The notes under the pieces: model-generated
Databases searched by the model: none
The model's input: the letters and a program-made list of their open reading frames with translations, nothing else
What the model was told of the DNA's origin: nothing
NCBI GenBank assembly: GCA_034008185.1
Contig: CM067109.1
Coordinates: 31,094,885 to 31,158,884 of the forward strand
DNA length: 64,000 nt
From: Gorsachius magnificus
Taxonomy: Eukaryota; Chordata; Aves; Pelecaniformes; Ardeidae
Direction of reading: 5' to 3'
Made by a program: the position numbers and the translations under genes
In this document: one piece after another, positions 11,506 through 19,990 of the stretch
Position numbering within the stretch: the first letter of the stretch is position 1
Layout: each line of letters starts with the position of its first letter

Positions 11506-12066
11506 ATGATAAAAATATTGGTCATCACATTAAGCTCATATTTGTACTCAGTATTGCTGTCACCTCTGTATTTTGCGAACCATCTATTGGGAATTATGAA
11601 TAATTATACATTTTACTTTTTATCCTCGGAGAGCCAGCCTGTGGGGGAGTCACCTTACTCCATCTTCCCCTTCTTCTCTGAGCTAATTAAAACAGTTCTT
11701 GAGAATGTTGAATATCCTTGGGATGTTCCAACTAGCATGGCCCTATTGCTAGGTCTCCTGAATATAGTTCAGCTTTTACTCAGGGTTAGACTCCTACGTA
11801 AATTATATACCATCCAAAGATCGATTCCTGCAGCAGGCCCTGCAGCTACTCCAACCTCAGTGACACCCACTGTAGCTCCTCCAACTGCAGACACAGGCAC
11901 TGCAGCTACTCCAACCCCCCCTCCAGCTGTGGGCACAGGCACTGCAGCTACTCCAACCCCAGCGACACCCACTGTAGCTACCCAAACTGTGGACACAGGC
12001 ACTGTTGCTACTCCAACCCCTGCAACATGCACTTACGCAAACCCCAGCAACAGGCATTGCAGCTAA
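11506..12066 (+). CDS. ERV gag-region N-terminal ORF: membrane segments plus Pro/Thr repeats
   Basis: 186 codons. Residues about 2-30 and 75-100 are hydrophobic and membrane-like; the second is followed by an Arg/Lys-rich stretch typical of a cytosolic flank. From residue about 105 the protein becomes an Ala/Thr/Pro/Val repeat built on a TAATPTP-type unit, encoded by a minisatellite. The frame ends at TAA 12064-12066. The charged gag sequence that should follow lies in the next frame (+1 relative to this one), so an indel inside the repeat probably truncated this copy. The position between the primer-binding site and capsid makes it the N-terminal part of gag, or a separate leader protein; I do not know a precedent for membrane spans there. 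Confidence 0.45.
   Translation: MIKILVITLSSYLYSVLLSPLYFANHLLGIMNNYTFYFLSSESQPVGESPYSIFPFFSELIKTVLENVEYPWDVPTSMALLLGLLNIVQLLLRVRLLRKLYTIQRSIPAAGPAATPTSVTPTVAPPTADTGTAATPTPPPAVGTGTAATPTPATPTVATQTVDTGTVATPTPATCTYANPSNRHCS
11831..12030 (+). repeat. GC-rich minisatellite inside gag
   Basis: Units beginning with ACAGGCACTGCAGCTACTCC-like sequence recur at about 11841, 11901, 11942 and 12002, giving spacings of 60, 41-42 and 60 bases. They code for the Ala/Thr/Pro repeat. Copy-number slippage or an indel here would explain the frame change that separates the N-terminal ORF from the rest of gag. Confidence 0.8.
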
Positions 12067-12312
12067 GACAGGGAGCGAACCTGTGCCGGTATCAGTTGCC
12101 CCTATACACAAGAAGAAATCTTGGAAGCGAAAGTCAACTCGTTTAGAAAGGGAGGATGAATCAGGGCCATCACAAAAGGAGGAGGAAGAGGAAGAGCTCA
12201 TAAATGAGACAGAAACTACACGGTCTCTATCCTTGGGTGAGCTGTGAGATATGAGAAAAGATTTCAGCCGTCGTGCAGGAGAGCATCTTGTACCTGTACT
12301 CCGTGCTGGGAG
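12005..12312 (+). pseudogene. gag middle part, charged region (frame-shifted)
   Basis: Frame 2 relative to window position 1. After the end of the Pro/Thr repeat it encodes a Lys/Arg-rich block (HKKKSWKRKS) and then a strongly acidic block of Glu residues. An in-frame TGA at 12245-12247 is followed at once by Asp-Met-Arg-Lys and more basic residues to about 12312, where recognisable similarity to a gag frame fades. The capsid part continues in a different frame. Together with the neighbouring pieces this is one gag gene broken by an indel, a nonsense codon and probably an internal deletion near 12310-12350. Confidence 0.6.
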
Positions 12313-12345
12313 AGAACCAGTGTCTGGGGGAACCAGGAAGATGTC

Positions 12346-13050
12346 ATACATCGCCCAGGCAAATGGACCACCGTGGAGAAAGGCATCCAGTACCTGAGGG
12401 AATTGGCTGTCCTGGAAGTGATTTATAGTGACCTGGACAATGACCAGTTGCCTAAAGATCCAGATAGTGTCCGGTGCACACGACCCATGTGGCGGAAGTT
12501 GTTACGGAGCGCACCAACATCATATGCCAACACATGGGCAATAATGAGCTGGGAAGCTGGATGGGGACCAACAGTGGATGAAATGGCTAGCCAGCTCCGG
12601 GAATAAGAAGAAAGTATCTCTTCTTCCCTCGTCTCTGCTGTGGAGAAACTGTCCCAAAAGGTTGAACGACTCGAAAAGCGTATACCCTACACCTCTCCTG
12701 TACAGACCAGTATCTCAGCCATTAGAAGTAAGCGCCCTTCTGCTCAAGGAAAAGAATATCGAGGGTACACACCACGGGGCACTCTATGGTTTTACCTGCG
12801 TGACCATGGAGAGGACATGAGGAAATGGGATGGAAAACCTACCTCGGCCCTAGAGGCACGAGTACACGAGTTGCAAAGAAAAACAAACACAAAAGGGGGC
12901 TCTTCCAGGAAACTTGTTGCTCCAATTTCCAAAGACGGGGTAGATCGTCATTTTTTCAGACAGAATAGAAGAGCTGATCTTAATTCTGATTGTGATGAAG
13001 GAACTTCTGACTCATATACACAAACCATGAGCAACAGTGATCAGAATTAG
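12346..13050 (+). pseudogene. gag: gag capsid and C-terminal region
   Basis: Frame 1. Begins with a GKWTTVEKGIQYLRELAVL segment that resembles the capsid of ERVL-type gag, followed by a short Trp-containing helix-rich region. A TAA at 12604-12606 interrupts the frame. It then resumes with a predicted coiled-coil (heptad Leu/Val pattern around 12616-12690), basic Arg/Gly/Lys-rich segments and a Ser/Asp/Glu tail. No CCHC zinc knuckle is visible, as in foamy-virus-like gag. It ends with TAG at 13048-13050, in the same frame as protease. The role would be particle assembly and RNA packaging; this copy is broken. Confidence 0.7.
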
Positions 13051-13125
13051 AGGGGCCCTGCCTCCAGCCAGGTGGAGGAAAGGGACAACCGGGTCTACTG
13101 GACTGTGTGGATTCGATGGCCTGGC
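13048..13125 (+). promoter_or_regulatory. possible stop-codon readthrough signal between gag and pro-pol
   Basis: TAG at 13048-13050 separates gag from an in-frame protease. Ten bases later CCTCCA (13061-13066) can pair with TGGAGG (13073-13078). The loop GCCAGG (13067-13072) is fully complementary to CCTGGC at 13120-13125, which would close an H-type pseudoknot. Murine leukaemia virus uses a TAG plus a pseudoknot about 8 bases downstream for gag-pol readthrough. Alternatively the TAG is a decayed sense codon and the pairing is chance. Confidence 0.35.
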
Positions 13126-13257
13126 ACGTCAGACCCACAGAAGTATAGAACTCTAGTAGACACCGGTGCACAGTGTACTCTAATGCCATCAAGCCATATA
13201 GGGGCAGAATCCATTTGTATTTCTGGAGTGACAGGGTGATCTCAAGAGCTGACTGTA
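13051..13257 (+). pseudogene. pro: retroviral aspartic protease region
   Basis: Frame 1, continuing directly from the gag TAG without its own Met. The aspartic protease active site Asp-Thr-Gly-Ala lies at 13159-13170, preceded by a Leu-Val. Downstream, a Cys-Ile-Leu-Gly-Ile-Asp-Tyr motif at about 13330-13350 corresponds to the C-terminal hydrophobic-Gly part of the fold. A TGA at 13237-13239 cuts the domain. The enzyme would dimerise and cleave the gag-pol polyprotein. This copy is disabled by that stop, though the active-site residues are kept. Confidence 0.8.
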
Positions 13258-14502
13258 TTGGAGGCCGAAGTGAGCCTAACCGGGAATGAGTGGCAAAAGC
13301 ACCACATTGTGACTGGGCCAGATGCTCCGTGCATCCTTGGCATAGACTACCTCAGGAGAGGGTATTTCAAGGACCCAAAAGGGTACCGGTGGGCTTTTGG
13401 TATAGCTGCATTGGAGGCAGAAGAAATTAAGCAGCTGTCTACCTTGCCTGGTCTCTCAAAGGACCCTTCGGTTGTGGGGTTGCTGAGTGTTGAAGAACAA
13501 CAAGTGCCGATTGCCACCACAACAGTGCACAGGCGGCAATATCGCACCAACCGAGACTCCCTGATTCCCATCCATAAGCTGATTCGTCGACTGGAGAGCC
13601 AAGGAGTGATTAGCAAGACTCGATCACCCTTTAACAGTCCCATATGGCCAGTGAGAAAGTCTGATGGAGAGTGGAGACTGACAGTAGACTATTGTGGCCT
13701 GAATGAAGTTACGCCACCACTGAGTGCTGCCGTACCAGACATGTTAGAACTTCAATACGAACTGGAGTCAAAGGCAGCCAAGTGGTATGCCACAATTGAT
13801 ATTGCAAATGCTTTCTTTTCAATCCCTTTGGCAGCAGAGTGCAGGCCACATTTTGCTTTCACTTGGAGGGGCATCCAGTATACCTGGAATCGACTGCCCC
13901 AGGGGTGGAAACACAGCCCTACCATTTGCCATGGACTGATCCAGACAGCACTGGAACAGGGTAAGGCTCCAGAGCACCTGCAATACATTGATGACATCAT
14001 TGTGTGGGGCAATACAGCAGAAGAAGTTTTTGAGAAAGGGAAGAAAATAGTCCAAATCCTTCTGAAGGCCGGTTTTGCCATAAAACAAAGCAAGGTCAAG
14101 GGACCTGCACAGGAGATCCAGTTTTTAGGAATCAAATGGCAAGATGGACGTCGTCAGATTCCAATGGATGTGATCAACAAAATAACAGCCATGTCTCCAC
14201 CAACTAGCAAAAAGGAAACACAAGCTTTCTTGGGCGTTGTGGGTTTTTGGAGAATGCATATTCCAAATTACAGCCAGATTGTAAGCCCTCTCTACCAAGT
14301 CACCCGGAAGAAGAACGATTTCAAATGGGGCCCTGAACAACGACAAGCCTTTGAACAAATTAAACGGGAGATAGTGCATGCAGTAGCCCTTGGGCCGGTC
14401 CGGTCAGGGCAAGATGTAAAGAATGTGCTCTACACCGCAGCCGGAGAGAATGGCCCTACCTGGAGCCTCTGGCAGAAAGCACCAGGGGAGACTCGAGGCT
14501 GA
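13258..14502 (+). pseudogene. pol: pol: protease end, reverse transcriptase and connection
   Basis: 414 open codons after the TGA; the first codon is an ATG-like opening only by convention, since the frame runs in from protease. The protease tail occupies residues 1-40. The RT domain runs from about residue 90: Asp in DIANAFF (residue 181) and YIDD (243-246, Asp245 and Asp246) form the catalytic triad. The LPQGW motif lies near 213-217 and FLGIKW follows YIDD. A thumb/connection part with FLGVVGFWRMHIP comes next. The frame ends at TGA 14500-14502, a single nonsense codon, since the same frame resumes. Product role: copying the RNA genome into DNA in the particle. All RT catalytic residues are intact. 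Confidence 0.93.
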
Positions 14503-16236
14503 CCCCTAGGCTTTTGGAGTCGGGGATACAGAGGATCTGAAGCCAACTATACTCCAACTGAAAAAGAGATATTAGCAGCATATGAAGGGGTTTGAGCTGC
14601 TTCAGAAGTGATTGGTACTGAAGCACAGCTCCTTCTGGCACCCCGACTGCCGGTGCTGGGCTGGATGTTCAAAGGGAAGGTCCCCTCTACACATCATGCA
14701 ACTGATGCTACGTGGAGTAAATGGGTCGCACTGATTACACAACGGGCTCGAATAGGAAACCTCAGTCGCCCAGGAATCTTGGAAGTGATCATGGACTGGC
14801 CAGAAGGCAAAGATTTTGGAGTATCACCAGAGGAGGAGGTGGTGAGTGCTGAAGAGGCCCCGCTGTACAATAAATTGCCAGAAAACGAGAAGCAATATGC
14901 CCTGTTCACTGATGGATCCTGTCGTCTTGTGGGAAAGCATCGAAGGTGGAAGGCTGCTGTATGGAGTCCTACAAGACAAGTTGCAGAGACTGCTGAAGGA
15001 GAAGGCGAATCAAGTCAATTTGCAGAGGTGAAAGCCATCCAGCTGGCTTTAGATATTGCTGAAAGAGAAAAATGGCCAGTGCTCTATCTCTATACTGACT
15101 CATGGATGGTGGCAAATGCCCTGTGGGGATGGTTGCAGCAATGGAAGCAGAGCAACTGGCAGCGCAGAGGCAAACCCATCTGGGCTGCCGCATTATGGCA
15201 AGATATTGCTTCCCGGGTGGAGAACCTGGTTGTAAAGGTACGTCATGTAGATGCTCATGTACCCAAGAGTCGGGCCTCTGAAGAACATCAAAACAACCAG
15301 CAGGCAGATCAGGCTGCTAAGATTGAAGTGGCTCAGGTAGATCTGGACTGGCAACATAAGGGTGAATTGTTTCTAGCTCGGTGGGCCCATGACACCTCAG
15401 GCCATCAAGGAAGAGATGCAACATACAGATGGGCTCGTGATCGAGGGGTGGACTTAACTATGGACGCTATTGCACAGGTTATCCATGAATGTGAAACATG
15501 TGCTGCGGTCAAACAAGCCAAGCGGTTAAAGCCTCTCTGGTATGGAGGACGGTGGCTGAAATACAAATATGGGGAGGCTTGGCAGATCGATTATATCACA
15601 CTTCCACAAACCCGCCATGGTAAGCGCTATGTGCTCACCATGGTGGAAGCGACCACCGGATGGCTGGAAACATATCCCGTGCCCCATGCCACCGCCCGGA
15701 ACACTATCCTAGGCCTTGAAAAACAAGTCCTGTGGCGACATGGCACCCCAGAAAGAATTGAGTCAGACAATGGAACTCACTTCCGAAACAGCCTCATAGA
15801 CAAATGGGCCAAAGAGCATGGCATTGAGTGGGTCTATCACATCCCCTATCATGCACCAGCCTCTGGGAAAATTGAACGATACAATGGACTGTTAAAAACT
15901 ACACTGAAAGCAATGGGTGGTGGAACATTCAAACATTGGGATACACATTTAGCAAAGGCTACCTGGTTAGTCAACACTAGAGAATCTGCCAACCGAGCTG
16001 GCCCTGCCCAATCAAACCTCTTCCGTACTGTAGAAGGGGATAAAGTCCCTATAGTGCATGTAAAAAATATGCTGGGGAAGACAGTCTGGGTTACTCCTGC
16101 CTCAGGTAAAGGCAAACCCATCCGTGGGATTGCTTTTGCTCAAGGACCTGGCTCTACTTGGTGGGTGATGCGGAAGGATGGGGAAGTCCGATGTGTACCT
16201 CAAAGGGATTTGATTTTGGGTGAAAATAGCCAATGA
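14503..16236 (+). pseudogene. pol: pol: RNase H and integrase
   Basis: Same frame as RT. A second TGA lies at 14593-14595, after which 542 codons from 14608 are open to TGA 16234-16236. RNase H has its four acidic residues at Asp102 (FTDGS), Glu140, Asp164 (YTDS) and Asp234, numbered from 14608. Integrase has the zinc-binding HHCC site (His261, His266, Cys295, Cys298) and the DD35E core (Asp328, Asp387, Glu423, with exactly 35 residues between the last two). A C-terminal Trp-Val-rich SH3-like part follows. RNase H removes the RNA template and integrase inserts the provirus. Catalytic residues are complete. No dUTPase domain follows. Confidence 0.95.
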
Positions 16237-16626
16237 ACTGAATTGTATAATGTTAATTGCTGTGTAATATAGTATGTCTTCATTTTTACTATTGCTGTAT
16301 GTCATATCAATGGTATAACAGTAAGGATCGCCCAGATTAATGAAGAATGAATTTTGAAGAAACTGAGGAAGTGCAGTGGATGGAACCAGAACTGACTTCA
16401 GCAAGCAACAACCCAACACCAGACCCCATCTCTCCTGCCCTGAAAGACTGTTATGACAGATGGAGCCCAAAACTGTGGACTAAATGAACCCAATGGACAT
16501 TTTAGAGGGATGGTCCATAGACTAAGGGAATGATATCTGTGTATGTACCAAAAAGATGAGAAAATGGTGGTGATTAATTGGAATGTATTATAAGGGTAGG
16601 ACCTAAGCATGACGTAAATGGTATAG
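16237..16626 (+). other. ERV 3' non-coding region, no env
   Basis: About 390 bases between the end of integrase and the polypurine tract, without an ORF of any length on the plus strand. No surface or transmembrane glycoprotein or fusion peptide is encoded, in line with an intracellular ERVL-like life cycle. Confidence 0.85.
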
Positions 16627-16640
16627 AATAAGGGGTGGAA
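16627..16640 (+). other. polypurine tract
   Basis: AATAAGGGGTGGAA directly abuts the TG of the 3' LTR. It is the plus-strand primer site in reverse transcription. One T interrupts the purines. Confidence 0.8.
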
Positions 16641-17260
16641 TGTCCTGGTTTCAGCTGGGATAGAGTTAATTTTCTTCACAGAAGCTAGCATAGTGCTGTG
16701 CTTTGGATTTAGTGCTAGAAGAATGTTGATAACACACTGATGTTTTTAGTTGTTGCCAAGCAGTGCTCAGACTGCTCAAGGACTTTTTGAGCTTCTCCTG
16801 CTCGGCCAGGTGCATAACAAGCTGGGAGTACAGCACAGCTAGGACCCAAACTGTCCAAAGAGCTGTTCCATACCATATAACATCATGCTCGGGGGGGTTA
16901 GTCAGTCGGGTCGGTCGAGTCGATCGGTCGGTCGCGGGCAGAGTGGTCGCAGCTCGGGCTGAGTGATCGTGGCTCGGGGGGAGTGATCGCTGCTCGGGAC
17001 GGGCTGGGCATCGGTCAGCGGGTGGTGAGCAATTGCATTGTACATCACTTGTTTTATATATTCTGTATATTTTCTTACCATTATTATTATTATTATTATT
17101 ATTGTTATTCTTCTCTCTTATTAAACTGTCTCTATCCCAACCCACGGGTCTTACTTTTTTTTTTCTTTTCTCCGATTCTCTCCCCCATCCCACTGAGGGA
17201 GGGGGGGAGTGAGTGAGCGGCTGCGTGGTGCTTAGTTGCCAGCCGGGTTAAACCACGACA
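16641..17260 (+). repeat. 3' LTR
   Basis: Same sequence as the 5' LTR apart from about ten substitutions (several at CpG sites), a shorter (TTA)n, shorter G and T runs and a 15-bp insertion that completes an extra copy of a 20-bp unit. TATA-like element at 17053-17060 and ATTAAA at 17120-17125. It lies directly after the polypurine tract, as reverse transcription requires. Confidence 0.95.
16941..17000 (+). repeat. U3 tandem 20-bp repeat (three units)
   Basis: Three consecutive 20-mers of the form GAGTGRTCGYNGCTCGGG start at 16941, 16961 and 16981. The 5' LTR carries two full units (10925 and 10945) and a partial one before them. Each contains CpG dinucleotides. Retroviral U3 repeats often act as enhancers, and that role is an inference here. 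Confidence 0.85.
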
Positions 17261-17265
17261 GTTTG
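17261..17265. repeat. target-site duplication, right (GTTTG)
   Basis: Second copy of the 5-bp duplication. It matches the bases before the 5' LTR exactly. Confidence 0.9.
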
Positions 17266-19199
17266 CTACACATTAATGATTCCTGCACGTGCACAAAAGT
17301 CTGATGTGCTTTTGATTTTTCATTCATTGGTAGGAATTTTATAGCTTTGCATCGCACCACTGGTTTCAATCTCAACAGAAACACGGAAATAAATTATCTA
17401 CCTTTAGTCTGAGGCATTTGCAGGTGGAAAAATACTTATGATTAACTTGTATTGAGTGAAAATTCAGGGATTTCTTCCTTGAATAAATTAAAAGTATTTG
17501 ATCGGTAGGGAAGTGAGAGAAAAGCCATTCAAATAAACAGGAAGGAAAGTTCCAAAAATCCCCAGAGTCCCTCCTCGGTCTACCCTAAACATAAATTTTG
17601 AAAAAGAAGAAAGTGCATCAGTACATCTAAAAATATAATTTTGAGTGTAATATGGAAAACATTAATTTGAGTGATAACTATATTGCTCTGTCTCTGAGTT
17701 ATTTATGCCTTTCAGATAACATTCTGAAAAAAAATGAGTGAAGTTACTTTCAGCAAGTGCTTATTTTAGTTGCTAAACTGATAACAGTAGTTTGTGAGAT
17801 AATTGGGTTATTTTTCCTACAGGGAAATAAATACTTATTGCTTTATGTACTTTATATGGTTGCAAATCAATGATGTAACTTCAAGTGTGGGAGTTATTTA
17901 CTGACTTAAATTCAAATTATCTTGTAAGTTAATTCCCTGTCTTTTAAAGTTACTTAACAATTTACTTAACAACTTATTTAAAGGGACCATAATTTTGAAA
18001 AATAAACTTATATATATATATGTTTTGGACAAGTATGTGAACTATTCTATTCTATAAACAAAATGTGTGTTTGGAAATATATTGTTTCCCTTGATCTAAA
18101 TACAGCTTTTTAAGCAGATTTATTAGGTGTGATTCTTCCATTTAAGATACATTTTGGAGTTACGTTCATTTTTTACTTCAGCTGCTATTTTCCATTATCA
18201 AAAGTAGTATTTGGTGGCATTATACACAGTAGAAGATGGGATTTTGAAGATTTTATGTTGATTTTCAAATTGCATTGGCTTGAAACAGGTCTGTACTTAG
18301 GCATATTCTTAAACTTCCATTTGAATTTACTTGCCATCTACAGGAGGAATGTACATGCAGAATATATTCCTGGTTGAAAGCTGAAATATTATTCTTCTTT
18401 CTTTTGTTTTGCTTTGTTTTAAGCTTATAGCAATAAAATCAGTTCATTACCTGAAGCTGTTCTTCACAGCTCATTCTTCTGAAAATAAGTGCCACAAATA
18501 ATAAGTATACTCTGTTTAGAATTTTAGACAGGAGAGGAGGGGTTTGCTTTGCTACTGTTCTGTTGGATTATGTCCTCAGGTATGTTGTTGAAAGTTAAAT
18601 AATACATTGAAAAATGGAGAGTACTAAATAATGCAGGTTTGCAGGGTATGAGTTTTCTTATGCTAAGCAAGGGAACGTTCTTTGAACAAAAAATTGTAAC
18701 TGGAAGAAAAACACGTCCTTGTGCTAGAGAATTTTTTAATTTTAATTTTAGTCAATAAAAACAATTCATTAGTTTCCAAATTAGCTATCATACATATACT
18801 CTAGATCACAAATTCAGGCAACTACTTGAAAACCCATGCATTATGTATTATATATCAACACATGAAGAAACACAGGAAAGGAGAATATGTTCTTTTGTGC
18901 CATAGTCAGGTTGAAAAACATGGGAGAATTTACCTTCTTTACAATTTGATCAGATGGCATCTGATTTCTTAAACATCCCTTGTTTAAATCATTTGCACTT
19001 CTCTGGACTTTGCTGTGAATTTGGTGTCATATCTCAGGCCTAGTTTGTAACTCAGATATAAAACATTTTGGAGCTGACTCCAGTAATAAATTCTATATTC
19101 TTTATTTCCAAATAAACAAGAATGTCAATATGGTACCAAAATTTTTCCCTTTTTTTTTTTTTTTTGGTAGCTCACTGAATCATTATTATATTATTTCTT
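17266..19199. other. unique AT-rich sequence, no gene recognised
   Basis: Only short open stretches and simple runs, including a 16-T tract at 19150-19165. No repeat family is recognised. Confidence 0.6.
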
Positions 19200-19990
19200 T
19201 GAACATAACACCTAGGAGCTCATCAGAGTTGGCTCTCTATGCCTGAGACTAGAGACCCTGCTTCTGTTTTGAGAGAGATGCGCTTTGCAGTCCCAGTCTC
19301 TGTGACGTATCCTGGCTAGCTCACCACTGCAGAGCCAGTGTGCTCCATTGGGACCACTTGAAGAACACGGTGGCTAAGAAATGGGGAACAACACTCATCC
19401 AGCTGTTGTCCTGATAGCCAGAAGGGATGCACCCTAGGACTGCACAAAGGGATCAAGGCTGCTGAGCACACCTACTTCAAAGAGCTACACCACCTATTTC
19501 AACAACAACAACAACAAAAAAAGGTGAATTGTGAGACAGCATTAGCCAGCATTGTAGGCGGAATCTCAGGGAAATTATTTCTCTTCTTCCAAGAAGGATT
19601 CAAAATAGCAATTCTGATGTTATACAGATTTACATAAAACTGTAACCTTTTAATTATGATCCAGGGATTAGAGATGAAAACCAGAAGGTGCTCTACCGGG
19701 TTTGTGGCATCCATACCAGTAAATAAAACAGGGCGAGGGCCCCAAGTGCTGAGCCATGTTTATTCATAGTTAACCCTTTAGGACTCTCCACAGACAAGTT
19801 TTGTTGTATATCAGCTATTGTGACATCAGACAGTTCCTGGGATGGTTCAGGACTAGGACCAGGGATCATTCCAACACAGAGGTAAGGCTCTGAAGGGGAG
19901 GGGTTTAGCTTTTTTTTTTTCCTCTGTGTGTGTGTGTGAGCAGTGGTTTGCAGCCTGATTTTGTGATCAGACAATGGTCTCTGCTCTTTG
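19200..19990. other. GC-richer block of unknown origin
   Basis: Clearly richer in G+C than either flank. It contains an (AAC)n stretch at about 19502 and, near the end, a pyrimidine tract plus (TG)n at 19911-19940. No LTR, CR1 or tRNA structure is recognised. It could be a decayed exon/pseudogene region or simply a local GC island. Confidence 0.4.
19693..19974 (-). CDS. hypothetical ORF with hydrophobic C-terminus (93 aa)
   Basis: On the minus strand the open frame runs from a Lys/Pro-rich start, derived partly from the (TG)n/T tract, into a segment of ordinary composition (Pro-Ser-Pro-Glu-Pro, then Asp/Gln/Asn/Leu). It ends in an Ala/Leu-rich hydrophobic stretch and a short polar tail before TAG. 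An acceptor-like ctccccttcag stands just before the better-looking part, at about 19892. No family is recognised, no promoter is evident, and the plus strand is also open over much of the same stretch, which weakens the case. Confidence 0.12.
   Translation of the reverse strand: MSDHKIRLQTTAHTHTQRKKKKLNPSPSEPYLCVGMIPGPSPEPSQELSDVTIADIQQNLSVESPKGLTMNKHGSALGALALFYLLVWMPQTR

Larger units (their letters stand above)
10618..17260 (+). mobile_element. full-length endogenous retrovirus, spuma-related (ERVL-like), no env
   Basis: Two similar LTRs (about 611 and 620 bp), both beginning TG and ending CA, flank an internal region of about 5.4 kb with a primer-binding site, gag, protease, RT, RNase H, integrase and a polypurine tract. 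Perfect 5-bp target duplications show an undisturbed single insertion. The pol sequence and the lack of env suggest the class III/ERVL group. Unlike many mammalian ERV-L copies, no dUTPase is seen after integrase. By eye the LTRs differ by about ten substitutions, one 15-bp indel and slippage in simple repeats, so the copy is not ancient. It is non-autonomous as it stands because of in-frame stops and a gag frame change. Confidence 0.95.

Noticed and set aside
16237..16640. possible env gene after integrase
   Set aside because: No plus-strand open frame of useful length, signal peptide or fusion/transmembrane region is present.
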